Of a stretch of DNA of 64,000 nucleotides, positions 20,144-30,216 are shown piece after piece. This DNA is from Sodiomyces alkalinus F11 (lineage: Eukaryota; Ascomycota; Sordariomycetes; Glomerellales; Plectosphaerellaceae), in the NCBI RefSeq assembly GCF_003711515.1, contig NW_021167080.1:2584252-2648251 (forward strand), in the 5' to 3' direction. A program made the translations under genes and the position numbers. Position 1 is the stretch's first letter; every line of letters starts with the position of its first letter. The notes below the pieces were generated by a model that was not told the DNA's origin, made no database searches, and saw only the letters and a program-made list of their open reading frames with translations.

Positions 20144-22083
20144 ATGGATCCGGAGAAAGGACTAAGGGATGGAGATGGTTCTTCGAAATCCACCAAGACA
20201 GAACTCGATGATGCGCAAAACATATCCATCACACCCTCTGACCGCCATAGTTGTGATCAAGACAGAATGGCCCTGGACCAAGATCACCCTCAGCCGTCGC
20301 AACCAGCAGATCCATATGAAGAAGTATAGCCGGTTTCTTTTTTTTTTCTTTTTCTTTTTTTCTTCTTTTTTCGTCTCTCCCTTTCTTCTCTTTCCTCCTC
20401 CTCGCTTCAACTCCTCACAACAAACGAACAATGAACAAACAACAAGACAAACAAGAAAAGAAGGAGAGACTAGAGTAGCAAATCTACTTACACCGAGAGC
20501 AGGACGTCCCCGAGAGAGTCCTCAGCAGACAGCCTTCCCACACAACAGCTAGGAGTAGACGCTCCATCGCCAGCTCGAGACGCACCCGGAGAGATGATGT
20601 CCCCGCAGTCTCGGACCCCATCCTCCTCACCCATCTCGACAAGGGCCTCGTCGGCTGGGATGGCCAAGATGACCCCGACATGCCGCTAAACTTCAACCCC
20701 AAGCTCAAGTGGACCATTGTCAGCTGCGTCGCCGCCATCACCTTCCTGACTCCCTTCGCCTCCACCATCCTAGCCCCCGCCATCCGCCATCTCGCCGAGG
20801 ACTTCGGCTACGACCCGCACGGCGACCTGACCATGCCGTCCTTCCCCGTCAGCATCTACCTCCTAGGCTACGCCGTCGGGCCCCTCTTCCTCTCCCCCCT
20901 CTCCGAGATCTACGGCCGCCACATCGTCCTATGCTCCGCCAACGCCTTCTTCTGCCTCTTCCTCGTCGGCTGCGCCCTGGCCCCGTCCCTCAACTCGCTC
21001 ATCGTCTTCCGCTTCTTCACCGGCGTCGGCGGTTCCGGCTGCATGACCATCGGGGGCGGCATCATCGCCGACATGATCCCCGTCCACCAGCGCGGCAAGG
21101 CCATCACCGTCTGGATGCTCGGCCCCCTGATCGGCCCCACCATCGGGCCCCTCATCGGCGCCTTCGTCGCCCAGGACATAGGCTGGCGCTGGACCGCCTG
21201 GATCGTCCTCATCGCTGCCGCCCCGACCGTCCTCGCCATCGCCCTCCTCTCAAGGGAAACCAACGCCCGCGTCCTCATCCACCGCAAGACCCTCCGTCTC
21301 CGCCGTGAGCTGAACCGCCCGGACCTCCGCTCCGTCTACGACCCGTCCGACCCGTCCGATCCCTCCTCCTCCTCCTCCCCTTCTCCTCCCACCAACTCCC
21401 AGATCCTCCTCCGCGGCCTGCTCCGTCCGCTCAAACTCCTCTTCCTCTCCCCCCTCCTCTTCTCCCTCTCCCTCTACATCGCCTTCTGCTACGGCGTCCT
21501 CTACCTCCTCTTCAACACCATCCCCCTCGTCTTCCAGCAGCAGTACGCCTTCTCCCTCGGCCACACCGGCCTCATCTACCTCTTCATGGGCGCCGGCTAC
21601 GCCGCCTCCCTCGTCCTTTTCCTCTTCTTCTCCGACCGCACCGTCGTCCGCATGACCGCCGCCAACGGAGGCCGCTTCCTCCCCGAGATGCGCCTCCCCT
21701 CCTGCGTCTGGTACGCCTGCCTCCTCCCCGTCGCCTTCTTCTGGTACGGCTGGGCCGCCGCCGCCGCCCCGCACACCCACTGGGCCGTCCCCGCCGCCGC
21801 CCTCCTCCCGTTCGGTTTTGGTCTCGTCGGCGTCTGGCAGCCCATCCAGGCCTACATCATCGACGCCTTCCCCGAGTATGCCGCCTCCGCCCTCGCCGCC
21901 TTCACCGTCTTCCGTAGCGTCATTGCCGCTTTCCTGCCCCTCGCCGGCCCCCAGATGTACCAGGCCCTCGGCCTCGGCTGGGGCAACAGCTTGCTTGGCT
22001 TCATTGCCGTTGCTCTTATCCCTGTGCCTCTGTTGATATACAAGTTTGGCGCTAAATTGCGGAAGCACAAACTGAAGCTTTGA
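20144..22083 (+). CDS. Major facilitator superfamily drug:H+ antiporter, DHA1 type
   Basis: Two exons, 20144-20323 and 20503-22083, give 586 residues. The 179-bp intron starts GTATAG, contains a long pyrimidine tract (about 20335-20400) and ends GAGAGCAG; splicing joins PYEE to DVPERVLSRQ in phase. The hydrophilic N-terminal 170 residues include WDGQDDPDMPLNF, the usual DHA1 pre-TM1 motif (WxxxDDPxNP). Twelve membrane spans follow, with SEIYGRHIVLC (motif A), RFFTGVGGSG and GWRWTAWIV. DHA1 members export drugs, polyamines or secondary metabolites at the plasma membrane; substrate is unknown here. Codon usage is heavily C-ending compared with neighbours, which also opens long spurious frames on both strands. 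No biosynthetic gene cluster is adjacent. Confidence 0.9.
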
Positions 22084-22474
22084 TCGGAATGTTGGTTCGT
22101 ATAGAGTGGATAAGAAATCCCCGAAGATTAGAAAAGGGTGGACAAATAATAACCAGGCATATCTCCAAGTGGTGAACTGCAAATCCTGATTCGGACATAT
22201 TACGCTGCCCTTGTCCGTGGATCTCCCGTGATATGTGCCATATTCTAATACATTTATTAGGTAGAGTATGCTTCCCCTCGAAGCCCACTCCACTCGCAGC
22301 AGTTAACCTCAACTCCCCTCCCCGTCTTCCCGTGCCCTTGTTTGCCCCATCAAATCATTCCCGACGTCCCAGAAAAAGAAAAGAAAAGAAAAAGGAGGGG
22401 GGAAGTNNNNNNNNNNNNNNNNNNNNNNNNNNNNNNNNNNNNNNNNNNNNNGTAAAAATTAGAGAAATAAAGTC
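22084..22474. other. convergent 3' region containing the assembly gap
   Basis: This short interval between the MFS stop and the transglutaminase-like gene stop contains no gene. It includes the 45-N gap. Confidence 0.7.
22407..22451. other. assembly gap (45 N)
   Basis: Unknown bases in the convergent 3' region. The flanking left sequence is purine-rich (AAAAGAAAAAGGAGGGG), so a homopurine stretch may have broken the assembly. Confidence 0.99.
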
Positions 22475-24628
22475 CTATATGAGATCCCACTTGATGATAC
22501 CGCTCCAGCTCATGCCCACCTTGCCTCGTTTGGAGAGAAACTCCCGCGCCGTCACGCCCCGCGCGTCCCGCCCGTCCATGGTGGTCAGCACGACCACGCT
22601 TACGCTCTCGCCAGGGGCGCCCAGATCAATGGCATTCACATCGACCCACCACCAGAACCCGTCCGTCTCCATGGGGATCATGTCCTTCTTACGGCCGTCG
22701 CGACCGCCGACGGAGAGGATGAGCAGCGGCGGCTTGCCCCGGCCGTTCTCCTCGGACGTCCAGTGCTCGCACACCTTGGAGAACTGGAACCGCACGCACG
22801 CCCCGCTGTACGCCTCGATCTGCTTCTCGGGCGGGCTGACCGAGTGCGTCGAGATGCCCTCCTCGTGGGCGTCGGTGTAGATCGTCGGCGTCTCGCCGTG
22901 GACGGGTCCGATGAAGTACTCCTCCCACGTCGGGACGCGGCCGTCGCTGCGGAAGAAATGTCGTTCGTCCTTGGGGTAGTGCGACAGGCCGAAGATGTCG
23001 TTCGTCTTCGTGAACTCGCCTGCTTTGAACACGGGCGTGAACTGCTTGGTGACGTGGGAGACGTTCCCGGCGCCCCAGCACGAGTCAAGGAGCTTCCACT
23101 CGCCGCCGTCGATGCGAACGGCGTTCCAGGCATGGCCGTCGACCTTCCTGGGCGGCGGACGTTCACCTTTCTTCAGGGAAGTGTAGCCGTAGCCCTTCCC
23201 GTGACCGGTTACCACGACGCACTCCAGGCCCGCGCGTTCGGCAATGGCCTTGTACGTGTCGGCATAGCCGGAACATACGGCTGCTCCCTTCCAGATCGTC
23301 TCCTCAGGAGTTCGGGACCGGACGCTGTTTCCGAAGAAGGCTGCGCAGTCATAGGCGATGTTGTGGTGGAACCAGGTGAAGATGGCGCGCGCTTTGTCTG
23401 TATGTGAAGCGAAGGGCCCACAGAGAACGTGGGCCAAGTACCCGACAGGGTCGTCCCTCGGGAGAGTCTTACGCGGGTGTTGGGAGGCGACAGAGTCTGG
23501 GCCGGAAAAGTCGCGGCATATAAGACAGTCATTCGTTGGGGAGACCCCTGCTCCGGGCTGTGGCGAGGTTGTCTCGATCTGTGGGATGGTGGGCCGGGTA
23601 CTCAGAGGAATCGGGGGAGGAACGTCTTCGTCCTGTTCGTCATCGCGACGGGTGACCGGAATGGGTGGTGGAACGTCAGCCGGGCGCACGTTATTTTCTG
23701 GTTCGCGACGGCCGTTTGTGGCGAACTGCGGTGCGATGGTAGGAATTACGGGAGGGGGAAGCCTCCGCGGTGTCTGCGGTTTGACGAGAGCATCTTCCGA
23801 TACATTGGCTTGCTTGTTACCGGAATCCCCCAGATACTTTGAGAACTTATCGGTAAGACGAGGCGGCAAGGTGGGCCGCCGAGGGGGCTCAATTTGCCTG
23901 ACGGCAGGTATGCTCTTGGTGGAGTGAAGGGGTTGCACAGGCGGTGGTAAAGTCCTTGACTGTACGACTTTGTGTGGCGTGTGCGACTCGGTGCCGACGT
24001 TGGAAGCTGTCGCCGTTGCTTCTTTTGCCTGGGCCTCCCTTTCTCGCTTGGTAGGGGGAAGAGGGGGCAAGGTGGCGGGGTCGAAAGCGGGTGGCAGTTT
24101 GCGAGTCGCGCCTTCGACCGAATGCACGCTCGTGGCTGACGATACGGTATGGTTCAAAGACAACGAAGACAGTGTGGAGACTTCGGAAGCATTCGAGCCG
24201 CGTCTATTGTCGGGCTGTAGGGACTGGGCTGACGGCCTCCGCTCTGGCAGGGCTGGTGAAGTCTTCTGGGGCGGATTACGTGTGGGCAGCTGCGGAGGTA
24301 CGGGCGAGGCACGGTCTCCTGGGGGAAGTTGAGTCCTTATCTGCAGTGTCTCTGCTCGGCGAGGAAGCGGCGGCGGGGTCGGCCTTGGTGTTGCATGTGC
24401 TTTCGGGCGAGGGGGAATAACCGGGGTCAGACGTTCCGTGGGTACGGGCACGTCGGCAGGCTCTGTCGGACGGGTCTGGCTTCGATTCTGGGGCCTTAGG
24501 GGTGCTGAGGGAGGGGGAGGCGGAGCTCTCTTCGGTTTCGGATCGAGGGATTGGAAGTTCTTCTGCTTATTGAGAGCCGCGATTCGCTCGGCTAGCGTGG
24601 TGAACTGGGGTTCGTCGACGTCGGCCAT
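22475..24628 (-). CDS. Proline-rich transglutaminase-like domain protein (cytokinesis/CYK3-like)
   Basis: A single exon on the minus strand encodes 717 residues from an ATG at 24628. Residues 1-370 are low-complexity and rich in PPPP, suited to SH3 or profilin binding. A CxxC pair (NDCLICRDF) precedes a transglutaminase-like core at about 385-560. All three catalytic-type residues are visible: Cys in AAVCSGYADTYK (about 450), His in DGHAWNAV (about 498) and Asp in LLDSCWGAGN (about 513). The C-terminal 150 residues resemble the beta-rich extension found after this core in fungal Cyk3-type proteins. Cyk3 acts at the division septum, but Cyk3 also carries an N-terminal SH3 domain that is absent here, so this may be a different paralogue. 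Whether it is an active protease or amidase is unknown. Confidence 0.85.
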   Translation of the reverse strand: MADVDEPQFTTLAERIAALNKQKNFQSLDPKPKRAPPPPPSAPLRPQNRSQTRPTEPADVPVPTERLTPVIPPRPKAHATPRPTPPPLPRRAETLQIRTQLPPGDRASPVPPQLPTRNPPQKTSPALPERRPSAQSLQPDNRRGSNASEVSTLSSLSLNHTVSSATSVHSVEGATRKLPPAFDPATLPPLPPTKREREAQAKEATATASNVGTESHTPHKVVQSRTLPPPVQPLHSTKSIPAVRQIEPPRRPTLPPRLTDKFSKYLGDSGNKQANVSEDALVKPQTPRRLPPPVIPTIAPQFATNGRREPENNVRPADVPPPIPVTRRDDEQDEDVPPPIPLSTRPTIPQIETTSPQPGAGVSPTNDCLICRDFSGPDSVASQHPRKTLPRDDPVGYLAHVLCGPFASHTDKARAIFTWFHHNIAYDCAAFFGNSVRSRTPEETIWKGAAVCSGYADTYKAIAERAGLECVVVTGHGKGYGYTSLKKGERPPPRKVDGHAWNAVRIDGGEWKLLDSCWGAGNVSHVTKQFTPVFKAGEFTKTNDIFGLSHYPKDERHFFRSDGRVPTWEEYFIGPVHGETPTIYTDAHEEGISTHSVSPPEKQIEAYSGACVRFQFSKVCEHWTSEENGRGKPPLLILSVGGRDGRKKDMIPMETDGFWWWVDVNAIDLGAPGESVSVVVLTTMDGRDARGVTAREFLSKRGKVGMSWSGIIKWDLI

Positions 24629-25866
24629 GACGGGAAGTGGGCAAGGGGTAGTCGGAAGAGATGGGGATCGATGAGGTTCGATTTCAAAAGAAGTCGATGC
24701 AGGGACCTCTTAGGCGAGCCATGAAGCTCCTGGGCGACTGGGCGACTGGGAGAGGGCGTTTCCGAAGGGGTGGGTGCGCGCGGTAAGCTATGGGATTCCG
24801 GATAGTATTGCTGAGATCTAAGTTGTAACTCGCTATTGATGGTGGGACGGTGTGACAGAAACGGTATCGCCGGTCCCAAGAATAAAGAAGAGATCCCGAT
24901 CCGCGTCGTAAGCTGAAAGAGACGAGTAGGTGACTGGCTAGTCAAATGATGGACGAGATTTTACGGGGAGAGGGCCACGGAGATGGAAAGAGGAGCAAAA
25001 AGAACAAGGATGGAAGAGACGTCGAATCATTAATAAAAGGAAATGATGGAAATAGAAGTGGCGCAGCCCCCCATAGACCGAAGATACAAAACGATGGTCG
25101 AGGATGGGTAAATTGGAAGAGGAGAGGGATGAATGGAAGAAAAGTCCCGAGATGCTGTTCAGGTACGACGAAGCAGTCTGGACAGGGGGGCTTTGATGTG
25201 GGGTCAGGTCATGTTCATGTACGTGTAAGTCCCACCGTCATACGCGGCAGTACTTCCTTCTGCCGTACCTCCGCGTACCCCACATCCCTGACGCTACCGG
25301 TATTAGGTATCTATACTTTGAATCCTAGCGTCCGGGTACCTAACGCGGGCCGCCTTTCGGTCACTGCATCCGTAACATCTACACTAACATCTCCTATAGC
25401 AGGATACCATCCATCTTCGATGTTTGCTCACTTCTTAGGCAGGCCATCTTGAGGCCTATTATTAGGTATGCAATCGCAACGGAGAGCACACTTTCGACAC
25501 CATGGCCAAATTCGGAAGCCAATTTTCAGGTCCTTATTGGAAAGTAAGAGAGTCATGCTACCCAGTTCCCCGTCCAATCCATCGTTTATACTGCGCCCAA
25601 ATAAACAGCAGCTCGCCAGAGCCGTCCGTCACCCCTTATCCACTTTCCCCTGGAGCCCACTGAGCACTCCTCTTTGGGCAATGTTGCCAGCCAAACATCG
25701 TTCTGTCATGATCATCATCAAGCGTGTCCTTTTTCCGTCAAAAGGGAGCCCAAGCTATGCTATACTAAACAGCGTCCCAATATCCCATCATTTCCATTTC
25801 CCCATTTCATCAAGCAGAGGTTTCTTGGCTCTCGTCGCCCAGTCACCCGTACTTACTCCAAAACGA
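24629..25866. other. intergenic region between transglutaminase-like and F-box genes
   Basis: Promoter of the transglutaminase-like gene and 3' UTR of the F-box gene (both minus strand). GTAC/GGTACC words cluster at about 25215-25345. No protein is supported. Confidence 0.45.
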
Positions 25867-28800
25867 CTAGAGCCGACCATCCAGAACCTCCTTCTTGAAG
25901 ATCCTGACGTCCCAGACATCGTAGAAGCGGAGGTCGCTGACCGTCTCGAGTTTCGCCCGAGCCGCATCCTTTGCGTCCTCGTCCTCGTCCTCGCTCTCGC
26001 TAGCACTGTCCCAGCTGTTGTTGAGCGGTAAAGGCGGGTACGCCGAGTTGTCGCTCCCAAACCACCCAGATGTTCCGGTACTGGATTTGGCCTTATCCTT
26101 GTGCTTCTTCTTATCCTTTCCTTTCCCTTTTTGCTTTGCCCCGTCGCCCTCTTCCTTATCCCCTGCCTCGGACTTGTTATCCTGCTCCGAGCCACGGATG
26201 ATGTGCTCGACGCGATCGTCATCAATGCAGACCCATTCTAGCCTGAGCTCTGGGTGGTGCGACAGCATGTCGATCAAGAACCGGTGCGTCTCGCGCACGA
26301 CCCACGGGCACGTATCATCGCTTCGGAAGCGTACCACGTGCAGCGCGTAGAGGTTGACCAGCCCTGGAAGTTGCTGCATGAAGACGTGCTGCGAGCCAGA
26401 GTTGGTCAGCACACAGCTACTTCGAAGGAAAGGCAGAAAAAAAAAGGGGGGGGCGGAAAGGCACCACTCTACTTACCATGGCTCGAACACCCATCGACAC
26501 CGCCAGCTCTTTCAGCTCCCTACCACGGTTGCAAATCAACATCATCGTCTTCTCGTCCGCATCCCAGTCGGCATTCAGGTCGTTCTTGATGAGCAGCCTC
26601 TTCAGCGTCGGCATGTGCTTTTTGAGCACCAGCCTGCGGATGTGGTCTATCGTCGCCGCAGACTTGGGCGCGAAACTGGCTGGCTTGTGAACTACCACCA
26701 TCTCGAGCATGAACAAGTCGGTCACGTCCTTGAGCTGAGCTACGCACGTCAGGAACGCCATGGACACGTTGTCGGTGAAGATGCGCCGCAGTGGCAGCGG
26801 TGACAGTTTGTTCTCCCGCGACAGCATGCTCCATATCGGTGCTTGATTGCCCACGTTGAGGAGCGTCAGACTCTCGAGCATGTGGACGTCCACCGAGGCC
26901 TTCAAGACAGACGCCTTGACTGGAATCAGGTCAACGCCGAAATAACGGAGCTGAAGTCCTCTCGTTGTACGGATATAGTCGCCCATTTGAGCCTCCCTGC
27001 CGTCCCTGGTAGCGCTGGCATTGGCCGAATTTTCCGTGTCGCGAATCTCCGCCTCCGCAGATCGGAGTTGCTCCTGTAAGACCTCGGCATCCTTCTGGTA
27101 GCCTCGCAACCTCGTCTCAACGACCGAGATACGGGCTTCATCTCGACATTCGTCGGTGGACGCCAATTCACGGAGCTGGGCGTGTAAATCGGCAATGAGG
27201 TCATCGAGTATCTTCAGCTGGGCCACCACGCCCTTGGAGGTAGTGTTGAGCCGCTCCAATGTCGCGGTTACGTCTGACGATGGCCTCCCAGAAATTATGG
27301 GTGCAGTGACGGCAGTCGTGGTCGACGGAGCAGATGATACGCCGACTTTCCGAGAATCTGCCGCTTTAGCATCGGCAGCCTCCTCCGTTTCGTCGGATGC
27401 GAGTGGCTCTTCCACGTCGATGTCATCGGGAGATGGTGATGTCTGCTTCCGTACCGCCGACAAAGAGCTTGCCGACGACCCGGTCGCGTCGGAGCTAGAC
27501 TTTGACTTTGCACTTTCCTTCGTGGCCTTGTCGTCCCCAGCTCGCCCGGGCTTGGCATCTTCGGATTCCAGATACTTTTTGGCAGCATTCTCGATCAACT
27601 CCAAGATAGCTCGCTTCGATTCGTCCGGCTCCTCGAAGCCCTCTTGTGTTTCCGTCATCAGCTTAGCGGAAACTTCTCGAAGCCTATCCATGAAGGCCTG
27701 TGCTGGAGTGGGGGTTTCTTTAGATGTAGATGATGGGCCGACGTCGTTCACAGCCTCGTTTCCTTTGGATTTTTGCGTACTACTCTTCTCGACTGGACGA
27801 TGTTCAACGTCGAAAATCCGAGCCAGGACAGTCTCCTGCACTTTCCGCTCTTCCTGCGCCCGGAAGGCCTTCACGGGAGCTGCGGCATCGTCCCAGTTTG
27901 AGCCGGAAGCGGGCATGGGGACAAGCTGAAACTCGTCTTCAAGATCCGCATCGTCATGATCAAGGTCTGGCGTCGGTTTGCGGGATCGTTGTGCTAGGGC
28001 AACGGAGAAGGAGAGTTCCAATTCCTGGAGGCTCAGGGCAGAATTCTTGACACAGCCCTGCACTTCGGGGATGCAATCAAGGTCGTCGATGTCCAATATG
28101 GAAATGGTCTTGAGCTTCTTGAAGCCGGAAAGAGTGGGAGGGGTTTTGGCGACGGATGTTTTGCGCCTGTTCTTGGGAAGCGTCTTGGAGGATGCGGCGG
28201 CGGCGTTCACGGGTGGTGTAAATGACAGCATACCAACATTGGGGTCGAATGTGCTGGTCGTTATAGGAGGAAGAGTGCTCAGAGGTTGGGGCGTGGGCCC
28301 GGATGCGGGCAGAAGGGACGGGACGCCGTGCAAGTTGTTACTCGTGTGAAGCGAAGAAGAACCGGGGCCGTACGGCAAGGGAGGAGGCGATTCGGAGAGT
28401 GACCGGCCGGCCTGCAAGCGGATGTGCAGATGCTTGAGCGAAGATATGGCATGGAGGGCTTTGTAAACGGGGAGGCTGAGCTCGACGCGAATATTCCATC
28501 CGAATATCTCGAGGGATTTCGCCTTGCGGAGGGTGAGCAGCAGGAGGGTGTTCATGAACTTTCCGCAGCTGAAGCCGTAGCGATAGGCGTCGTATGCCTT
28601 TTCGCCCTTGGTGCCTGCGCTGGTGGTGTCAAGGGTGATACCTCGAAGGTGTTGGGCGTAATCATAGTCACTGGCGACGAATGTCTCCAGGCCGCTAGCC
28701 AGACTGTCGATGGGGGAGTCGAAGTCCGGATCATCATCGTCGGGGAAGATAATATGGAAGTAGCGATAGATTTGGGCGGCGGCTAGGTCGCGAAAATGAC

Positions 28801-29095
28801 GAGAGACGAGCGCGAGGCATATCAGGGAACCTGGACTGCACTAAAGAAGAGTAGTTAGGAAGAGCGAAAAAGACAAGTTAGCCGAGGACTATTCGTGTAA
28901 CATGCACCGCCGGGGGGCCTGGGGGAAGAAGGGGGTGGGGGGGGCGTTAGGAATTTCAAGCAGCAAAGGCAAGAAACCAACTCGGCTTACATGACTGAAT
29001 ATTTGATGCTGTGTCTCCGAGGGAAGATCGAGGAAGTTCAACGCTCTTCGTGGCGGCGCCTCGGATGCTTTGTCTTTAGTTGCTGCGGAAGCCAT
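25867..29095 (-). CDS. Large F-box domain protein
   Basis: Three exons on the minus strand, 29095-28991, 28840-26477 and 26388-25867, give 996 residues. The F-box is split by intron 1: LNFLDLPSETQHQIFSH in exon 1 joins CSPGSLICLALVSRHFRDLA in exon 2, the classic F-box pattern. Intron 1 is 150 bp (GTAAGC...TTTAG). Intron 2 is 88 bp (GTAAGTAGAG...CTGACC...CGCAG) and joins GVRAM to HVFMQQLPGLVNL. The middle part (about 200-560) has a long charged, Ser-rich segment and a coiled-coil-like stretch. The flanking regions carry leucine-rich LxxL patterns that resemble fungal LRR-like substrate-binding folds. An acidic/lysine-rich insert (KGKGKDKKKHKDK) lies near the C-terminus. Such proteins recruit targets to SCF ubiquitin ligases; the target is unknown. 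Confidence 0.88.
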
Positions 29096-29700
29096 GGATG
29101 CTCGTGCCCATGCAGCCGGAGAAGGAGAAGGGCGAGTCTCTGGCTAGGTGGGAGGGCTCAATGGAAGACAAGTCGAGGCCTTTTCGTCTTCTTGGTTGGG
29201 ACCTCGGTTGGCCCGTCGACTACCTGAAGAAGCGCGGAACTGACACCAGCATAGGAGAAAATGTTAAGTTTCTGGAATAGCAACAAGAGGGCAAAGGATG
29301 AATTCGTCTCGACTCGGTAGGTAGATAGGTAATAAAGTAATGGAGAAATGAATAGGAAAGAGAGCAATGTCAAGTCGAAGACCACTGCCACTGATTTGCG
29401 AGATATTGATTACTCCGCAAGTTGGGATCCCTCTCGTTCACCCTCCTGACGGCTACACAAAAGGGGCATCTAGGTAAGCCGTCGATAGGCAGCAGTAAGA
29501 AGTGGAATAAAGACAAGTCTGGACGACGGGAAGCGATCACGGCGGCAAAGCAGAGAGCATACGTAAAAGATCGCTGGTTGGCTGCACGGGCAGAGCGGCG
29601 CCTGCATGAGGACGACTGCGCCAGGCGATGCGGGAGAAAATACCTGGAGGCATGGAGAGCAGGAGAAGGATCCCAGGTGACGGAAGAGGGGTGGTGGGGG

Positions 29701-29722
29701 AGGTACCTTAGCTAAGGTACCT
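29701..29722. repeat. 22-bp perfect palindrome
   Basis: The left arm AGGTACCTTAG is followed directly by its exact reverse complement. I checked all 11 base pairs by hand. Confidence 0.95.
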
Positions 29723-30067
29723 TTACGGATACCAAGTAAAGTACCTTAGGTACAAGTACATGTAACAGACGACTTTCGGCTTTTGGCGACCGCCGTATCA
29801 ATGGTGTTTTGTCAGCATGGTCGCGTTGCTCAGGCTCAGGTACGGGGTATAAAGTATACGAAGTACCGTGTAAGCGGCTAGATGTATCCGTACCTAGGTA
29901 CTTTTCTTGCAATGGCATTGGGGCTTTACTTTCTGTACTGGCCTTGCCAGGCATGGATTAAGGTTAAGGCACCTTATTACCTATCCCCTTGATTGGGGTC
30001 CTGCAAAGATCTTCATACACCGACTGTGACAGGAGTAGGGCGACACCGGACCGGAGAGGAGCAAGAG

Positions 30068-30101
30068 AGGTACCTTACCTAGGTACCTAGGTAAGGTACC
30101 T
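30068..30101. repeat. 34-bp perfect palindrome
   Basis: The left arm AGGTACCTTACCTAGGT is followed directly by its exact reverse complement (17 pairs, no loop). It is built from GGTACC and CCTAGG words and could extrude as a cruciform or bind a dimeric protein. Confidence 0.95.
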
Positions 30102-30216
30102 AGATGGGTGTAGGCAAGGGAATGGAATAACTAGGTAAGGTAGAATCATAATCGAACACCACTTCCCCTTCCCACCATCATCATCATATTTATACAACAA
30201 CAGCACTTCCCAATCT

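Larger units (their letters stand above)
29096..30216. other. intergenic region rich in GGTACC/CTAGG palindromes
   Basis: No gene is supported. It lies upstream of the F-box gene and past the 3' end of MDV1. It carries two long perfect palindromes (29701-29722 and 30068-30101) and many shorter GTAC words. The plus-strand open frame at 29422-29715 has no recognisable content. Confidence 0.5.

Noticed and set aside
21250..22293. 347-residue minus-strand open frame with many Glu/Gly
   Set aside because: It is antisense to the MFS transporter and is an effect of C-ending codons, giving low-complexity Gly/Glu text.
27156..27929. 257-residue plus-strand frame
   Set aside because: Antisense to the middle of the F-box gene; Ser/Ala-rich shadow.
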